Positions 61,030 through 64,000 of a stretch of 64,000 nt of DNA are shown piece after piece; positions within the stretch are counted from its first letter, which is position 1; each line of letters opens with the position of its first letter. Origin of the DNA: Candidatus Gastranaerophilales bacterium (GTDB taxonomy: Bacteria > Cyanobacteriota > Vampirovibrionia > Gastranaerophilales > Gastranaerophilaceae); NCBI GenBank assembly GCA_944324365.1, contig CALUWA010000005.1, positions 1 through 64,000 on the forward strand, in the 5' to 3' direction. The translations under genes and the position numbers were made by a program. Under the pieces are notes generated by a model. The model was not told the origin of the DNA. It ran no database searches and saw only the letters and a program-made list of their open reading frames with translations.

Positions 61030-61878
61030 CTATAATGATTGATAATAAGTTTTCAAAAGTTTTGCATCATCTTCAATATTAGGACTTTCGCAAACAAGCG
61101 CACCTTTGACGCCAAATTCCTTCATTGCTTTTAATAAATCCTTATAATTCATATCGGATTCTTCAAGGTTAAGATGTTTTTTCTCGCCTTTGGAACTGTA
61201 ATCAATTCCCGCAAGGTGTCCGTGAAAGTTTTCAAGTGCATAAGTTCCGATTTCATTTCCTACTGTTTCAAGAATTTTGGAAAATTCATCGTAAGTATTA
61301 TATTTGCCGCCGCTCCTTGCATGGAGGTGAGAGAAATCAATACATGGCAAAACATTGTCAAACTCTTTTGACAAACGGACTATTTCTTTCAAATCGCCCC
61401 ATTGGGTAGGTTTACCGGTTGTTTCAGGCCTTACCCAGACATTAATTTTTTCCTTTTTTAACAATTCTGAAATTTGGGCAACTTTCGATTTCACCTGGTT
61501 ATAAACTGTTTCTTTATCCTTGCCCATATAAAAAGCGGCGTGAAATGTAATACTGAAAGCTCCGGCTTCATAAGCGGTTTGAGCTGTTTCAATAATTCGG
61601 CCTACACTTGCTTCAATTTTTTCTTCTTCTTTTGAATTTAAATTTATATAAAAAGGTGCATGCGCCGTAATTACGTAATTATTTTCTTCCCGAATTTTCT
61701 TCACAAACTCACGGTATTCCGGGCTCATTCTTACACCATGAACAAATTCCAGCTCCATTCCGTCAAGATTCATTTCTTTTAACACTTCAAAAGCCTGCGG
61801 ATAGCTGCCTTTCCCGGTTCTTAGGGGCATGCCTGCAGTTGTGAAATTCAGTTTGTCAAATTTATATATACTTTGCAA
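61030..61878 (-). CDS. nfo: Endonuclease IV-like (AP endonuclease family 2) TIM-barrel protein
   Basis: 282 residues, normal length. Zn-ligand motifs in order: TAHAPFYINL (His), ITFHAAFYM (His), VRPETTGK (Glu), CIDFSHLHAR (Asp and His), NFHGHLAGIDY (His), KKHLNLEE (His) and LVCESPN (Glu). The full ligand set is present, supporting endonuclease IV activity at abasic sites rather than the sugar isomerases of the same fold. Own transcript. Confidence 0.85.
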   Translation of the reverse strand: MQSIYKFDKLNFTTAGMPLRTGKGSYPQAFEVLKEMNLDGMELEFVHGVRMSPEYREFVKKIREENNYVITAHAPFYINLNSKEEEKIEASVGRIIETAQTAYEAGAFSITFHAAFYMGKDKETVYNQVKSKVAQISELLKKEKINVWVRPETTGKPTQWGDLKEIVRLSKEFDNVLPCIDFSHLHARSGGKYNTYDEFSKILETVGNEIGTYALENFHGHLAGIDYSSKGEKKHLNLEESDMNYKDLLKAMKEFGVKGALVCESPNIEDDAKLLKTYYQSL

Positions 61879-61987
61879 AATACGCTCCTCTTTTTATCGA
61901 TTCAATAATAACATTTATAAAATTATAAGTAAATGCATAATATGATTTTTTATATTGTGCTACAATTATTATCAAAGGAGAAAATTA

Positions 61988-62257
61988 ATGACAGAAGTAT
62001 TTCAATACAGAACAACAGGCACTTGCAGCCAGATGATTCAGGTCAAAATTAACGACGGAATAATTGAAGATGTAGATTTTTTAGGCGGCTGCAACGGAAA
62101 TTTAAAAGGAATAAAAAGCCTTGTTAAAGGCATGAAAATTGATGAAGTTATTGAAAGATTAAACGGCATCAAATGCGGTTCAAAACCTACAAGCTGCCCG
62201 GATCAGCTTGCACAATGCCTGATATCCTATAAATCAAATGCAATGGCCGTCAAGTAA
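61988..62257 (+). CDS. TSCPD-domain protein (TIGR03905 type)
   Basis: 89 residues from ATG 61988 with AAAGGAG upstream; the earlier in-frame ATG 61955 has none. YRTTGTCSQMIQVKINDGIIEDVDFLGGCNGNLKGI and CGSKPTSCPDQLA match the small TSCPD family, related to the C-terminal domain of vitamin-B12-dependent ribonucleotide reductase. Four conserved cysteines suggest metal binding. Role unproven; partners elsewhere. Confidence 0.85.
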   Translation: MTEVFQYRTTGTCSQMIQVKINDGIIEDVDFLGGCNGNLKGIKSLVKGMKIDEVIERLNGIKCGSKPTSCPDQLAQCLISYKSNAMAVK

Positions 62258-62260
62258 ATC

Positions 62261-62884
62261 TTAAACTGCCATTAAGTTCGGATTTTTTACTACATCAATA
62301 ACTTTTTGGCCTTTAAATTCCGCAATTTGTTTAATATTGTCGGGATGTTTGGAGTTTTCTTTTGCCAAAATCGCACCGACAATAGCCTCCAATTGGGACA
62401 TCGGCATCATATTTTGCGGAAGATTTATACCCCATTCATTTATTAATGCTTGCTGCAAAAATTTGCAATCCGCCGGAGAACGCTCTTTATAACAGGAATT
62501 CAGATGCAGACTCTGGCGTGTTAAATATATTTCAAAACGGTTAAGCGGAATATTTTTCTCAATCAGCGACCTGAAAAACTCATTCCCTCTTGTTGTATAA
62601 CGCTGGGTCCAGTTATCCTGGTTCGGAAACAGCGGGTTTGAAGAAACAAGCTGATATGGCTTTGAGAGCACTCTCCATTTGCCGTTAAGCATTGTCCTGT
62701 CCCAGGCAAGAGAGGCACAAATTTCAGAATCTTTCAGGGAAGAAAAATTTTCAAAAAAGAAAATTATATCATTTATTTTGTATAATTTATCAACAAGAAT
62801 GAAAGTTCCGTTTTCTTCCATAACGGCAACACCCGAATCCATGCTCGAGCCGGAACTTAGTGATAATCCGATGTAATATTTCAT
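62261..62884 (-). CDS. RNase H-fold-like protein, unknown
   Basis: 207 residues. YYIGLSLSSGSSMDSGVAVMEENG at the start is an RNase H-like first hairpin, as in DUF429 proteins; CASLAWDRTMLNG and the C-terminal SQLEAIVGAILAKEN fit that fold (DAxxAAxxA-type helix). Clear catalytic Asp are not evident. Convergent with the TSCPD gene, two stop codons three bases apart. Function unknown. Confidence 0.5.
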   Translation of the reverse strand: MKYYIGLSLSSGSSMDSGVAVMEENGTFILVDKLYKINDIIFFFENFSSLKDSEICASLAWDRTMLNGKWRVLSKPYQLVSSNPLFPNQDNWTQRYTTRGNEFFRSLIEKNIPLNRFEIYLTRQSLHLNSCYKERSPADCKFLQQALINEWGINLPQNMMPMSQLEAIVGAILAKENSKHPDNIKQIAEFKGQKVIDVVKNPNLMAV

Positions 62885-63130
62885 AATAATTTCCTTTGTT
62901 AGGACTTGTAATTTTTTGAATATAAGTTTATAATATAAACGGGCGAGCGGATTGCCGTCCGCTCATTAAATGCCCTTACGTTTTAAAGTAGTTTAAGCGC
63001 TAGAATTATAAGTAATATTATAACTAGCGCTTTTTCACTAATTATCAACGCTATCACCTCCCTTCTTAAACCTCTTATGTACACTAGAAGGTTCAAAATC
63101 CGGGAAGTTCCGGGCATACCCGAAAATATT
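62884..63130. other. Gap between map and the 62261 gene
   Basis: Contains a GAGCGGA/TCCGCTC hairpin (62946-62965), the AAGCGCTAG palindrome of the possible small peptide, and TCCGGGAAGTTCCGGG-type short repeats near 63098. No other gene is visible. Confidence 0.5.
62983..63048 (-). CDS. Possible 21-residue hydrophobic peptide with consensus ribosome site
   Basis: On the minus strand AAGGGAGGTGAT, a full anti-SD match, lies eight bases before TTG 63048. The frame reads IISEKALVIILLIILALKLL and stops at 62983: one hydrophobic helix with Lys at the end, similar in kind to small membrane or type I toxin peptides. The coding DNA is palindromic (AAGCGCTAG/CTAGCGCTT). Non-ATG start and no clear promoter keep confidence low. 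Confidence 0.35.
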   Translation of the reverse strand: MIISEKALVIILLIILALKLL

Positions 63131-63883
63131 CTATTCCATTAATTTTGTCATAATCTGCGGGCCGTCATCTGTTGCAACAACAGTATGCTCAAAGTGTGCG
63201 GAAGGTTTTTTGTCAATAGTGCTGACAGTCCATTCATCAGCCCCGACAGAAACTTCATCCCCGCCGAGGTTAAGCATTGGTTCAATTGCAATCGCATAAC
63301 CCTGTTTAATCGGGGTTCTGTCGCCTACTCTGTAGTTATACAGGAATGGTTCTTCATGCATAACATGCCCTACACCGTGCCCGCCGTATTGTCTTACAAT
63401 ACCGTAGCCGTACTTAACTGCAACGTCTTCCACCGCACCGGATATATCATCAAGAACATTTCCGACCTGCATTTGTGCAATACCCGCGTAAAGTGCTTCT
63501 TCCGTGGCCTGCATAAGTCTTTTAATATCATCGCTGACATTTCCGACAGCATACGACCAGGCACTGTCGCCCACAAGCCCGTGGAACGTTGCACCTACGT
63601 CAATACTTATAATATCGCCTTCTTTTACGGTAACTTTTTCCGACGGAATTCCGTGTACAACCTGTTCGTTAATAGAAGTACAAATACATGCCGGAAATCC
63701 GCTGTAACCCAAAAATGTCGGAACGGCATGATTTTCTTTGATAATTTTCATCGCGATATTATCAAGTTCTTTTGTACTTATGCCCGGTTCTACGACTTTT
63801 TTCATTTCCTGATGCACCAAAGCAACAATATGACCTGCATGGCGCATCAGCTTAATTTCTTCTCTTGATTTTCTCTTAATCAT
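63131..63883 (-). CDS. map: Methionine aminopeptidase, type I
   Basis: 250 residues. Metal ligands in IDVGATFHGLVGDSAW (two Asp), GGHGVGHVMHEEP (His), AIEPML (Glu) and FEHTVVAT (Glu). INEQVVHGIP is the substrate His region. Removes N-terminal Met in the cytoplasm. Type I because the type II insert is absent. Its ATG overlaps the adk stop (ATGATTAA), the usual adk-map arrangement of ribosomal protein operons. Confidence 0.95.
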   Translation of the reverse strand: MIKRKSREEIKLMRHAGHIVALVHQEMKKVVEPGISTKELDNIAMKIIKENHAVPTFLGYSGFPACICTSINEQVVHGIPSEKVTVKEGDIISIDVGATFHGLVGDSAWSYAVGNVSDDIKRLMQATEEALYAGIAQMQVGNVLDDISGAVEDVAVKYGYGIVRQYGGHGVGHVMHEEPFLYNYRVGDRTPIKQGYAIAIEPMLNLGGDEVSVGADEWTVSTIDKKPSAHFEHTVVATDDGPQIMTKLME

Positions 63884-64000
63884 TTACTACCTTCAACAAT
63901 CTTTCCCATACTTCTGAGATTTCACCGTTTGCGTCAATTGTTTTCAAAACGCCTTTGTTTTTATAGTAATCAATTAACGGTGCTGTTTCTTTAAAGTACG
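63876..64000 (-). CDS. adk: Adenylate kinase, C-terminal end (partial)
   Basis: Only the last 41 codons lie in the window. The frame reads YFKETAPLIDYYKNKGVLK, the normal adenylate kinase C-terminal helix (TAPLIDYY), then EVWERLLKV and stops at 63876, overlapping map. The rest is beyond the right edge. Confidence 0.85.
   Translation of the reverse strand, partial: YFKETAPLIDYYKNKGVLKTIDANGEISEVWERLLKVVND

Noticed and set aside
62993-63035. AAGCGCTAG palindrome as a plus-strand terminator
   Set aside because: No plus-strand gene ends before it; the nearest upstream genes are on the minus strand.
63185-63868. 227-residue plus-strand open frame
   Set aside because: Exactly antisense to map, whose catalytic motifs are all present.

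Overview
The window looks like the chromosome of an A+T-rich, Gram-negative-type (diderm) anaerobe. The best guess is a gut non-photosynthetic cyanobacterium relative (Melainabacteria/Vampirovibrionia, order Gastranaerophilales). Support: lpxA (lipid A), a predicted outer-membrane autotransporter, a left-edge protein whose N-terminus recalls the cyanobacterial DUF1822 family, anaerobe-type radical-SAM genes (hemW, AmrS), and RNA genes without an encoded 3' CCA. The lineage is inference; the domain calls come from motifs read directly in the translations. No database search was run.

Layout. (1) 1-21.1 kb is core chromosome: a long acidic repeat protein, hemW, a secreted GH13 glycosidase, mtnA, a Xer recombinase, a MarR/cupin pair with matching palindromic operators, the AmmeMemoRadiSam pair (amrS / fused amrB-amrA) on a shared palindromic promoter, a Pmp-like autotransporter, a calpain-like protease, lpxA and an M29 aminopeptidase. 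(2) 21.2-21.6 kb holds tRNA-Ile(GAT) preceded by two degenerate tandem tRNA-like copies. (3) 21.7-55.6 kb is accessory DNA. It is built from three modules separated by direct copies of one 49-68 bp sequence (21727, 40167, 52330). Module A (21.7-40.2 kb) has a decayed Mu-like transposase with an intact MuB-like ATPase, a DUF262/DUF1524 + Mrr type IV restriction pair, and a minus-strand defence operon. That operon has HsdM with a fused nuclease-like N-terminus, HsdS, a DGQHR/TIR-like fusion protein, a PD-(D/E)xK protein and an HNH-like protein, with no HsdR motor. A HEPN-like protein, an integrase and hipBA follow. Module B (40.3-52.3 kb) is a six-gene overlapping operon: UbiA prenyltransferase, a dikinase resembling rifampin phosphotransferase, BtaA-like aminocarboxypropyl transferase, polyprenol/phytol-kinase-like protein, GNAT and AMP-ligase. 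It faces an MFS-PlsC-acyl-ACP-synthetase fusion (LplT-Aas type) and a chloramphenicol acetyltransferase remnant. Module C (52.3-55.4 kb) has transposase-end-like TGCACT arrays, a DUF6994-like gene, a chimeric transposase and a second HNH-like paralogue. (4) 55.56-56.16 kb is tmRNA (ssrA) with a duplicated 3' end, probably an old integration site. (5) 56.2-64 kb returns to core: PAP2-like protein, prenyl diphosphate synthase, rsgA, a D-2-hydroxyacid dehydrogenase, Hsp20, a candidate structured RNA, endonuclease IV-like protein, a TSCPD protein, map and the end of adk.

Two clusters are the best candidates for undescribed biology: the motor-less HsdM/HsdS + DGQHR-TIR + PD-(D/E)xK locus (28.8-37.0 kb), and the mobile lipid operon (40.3-48.2 kb). 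A third theme is promoter architecture. Several unrelated genes have a TATAAT-like -10 box followed by exactly six or seven bases and then the start codon, without a Shine-Dalgarno site. This suggests that leaderless mRNAs are common here.
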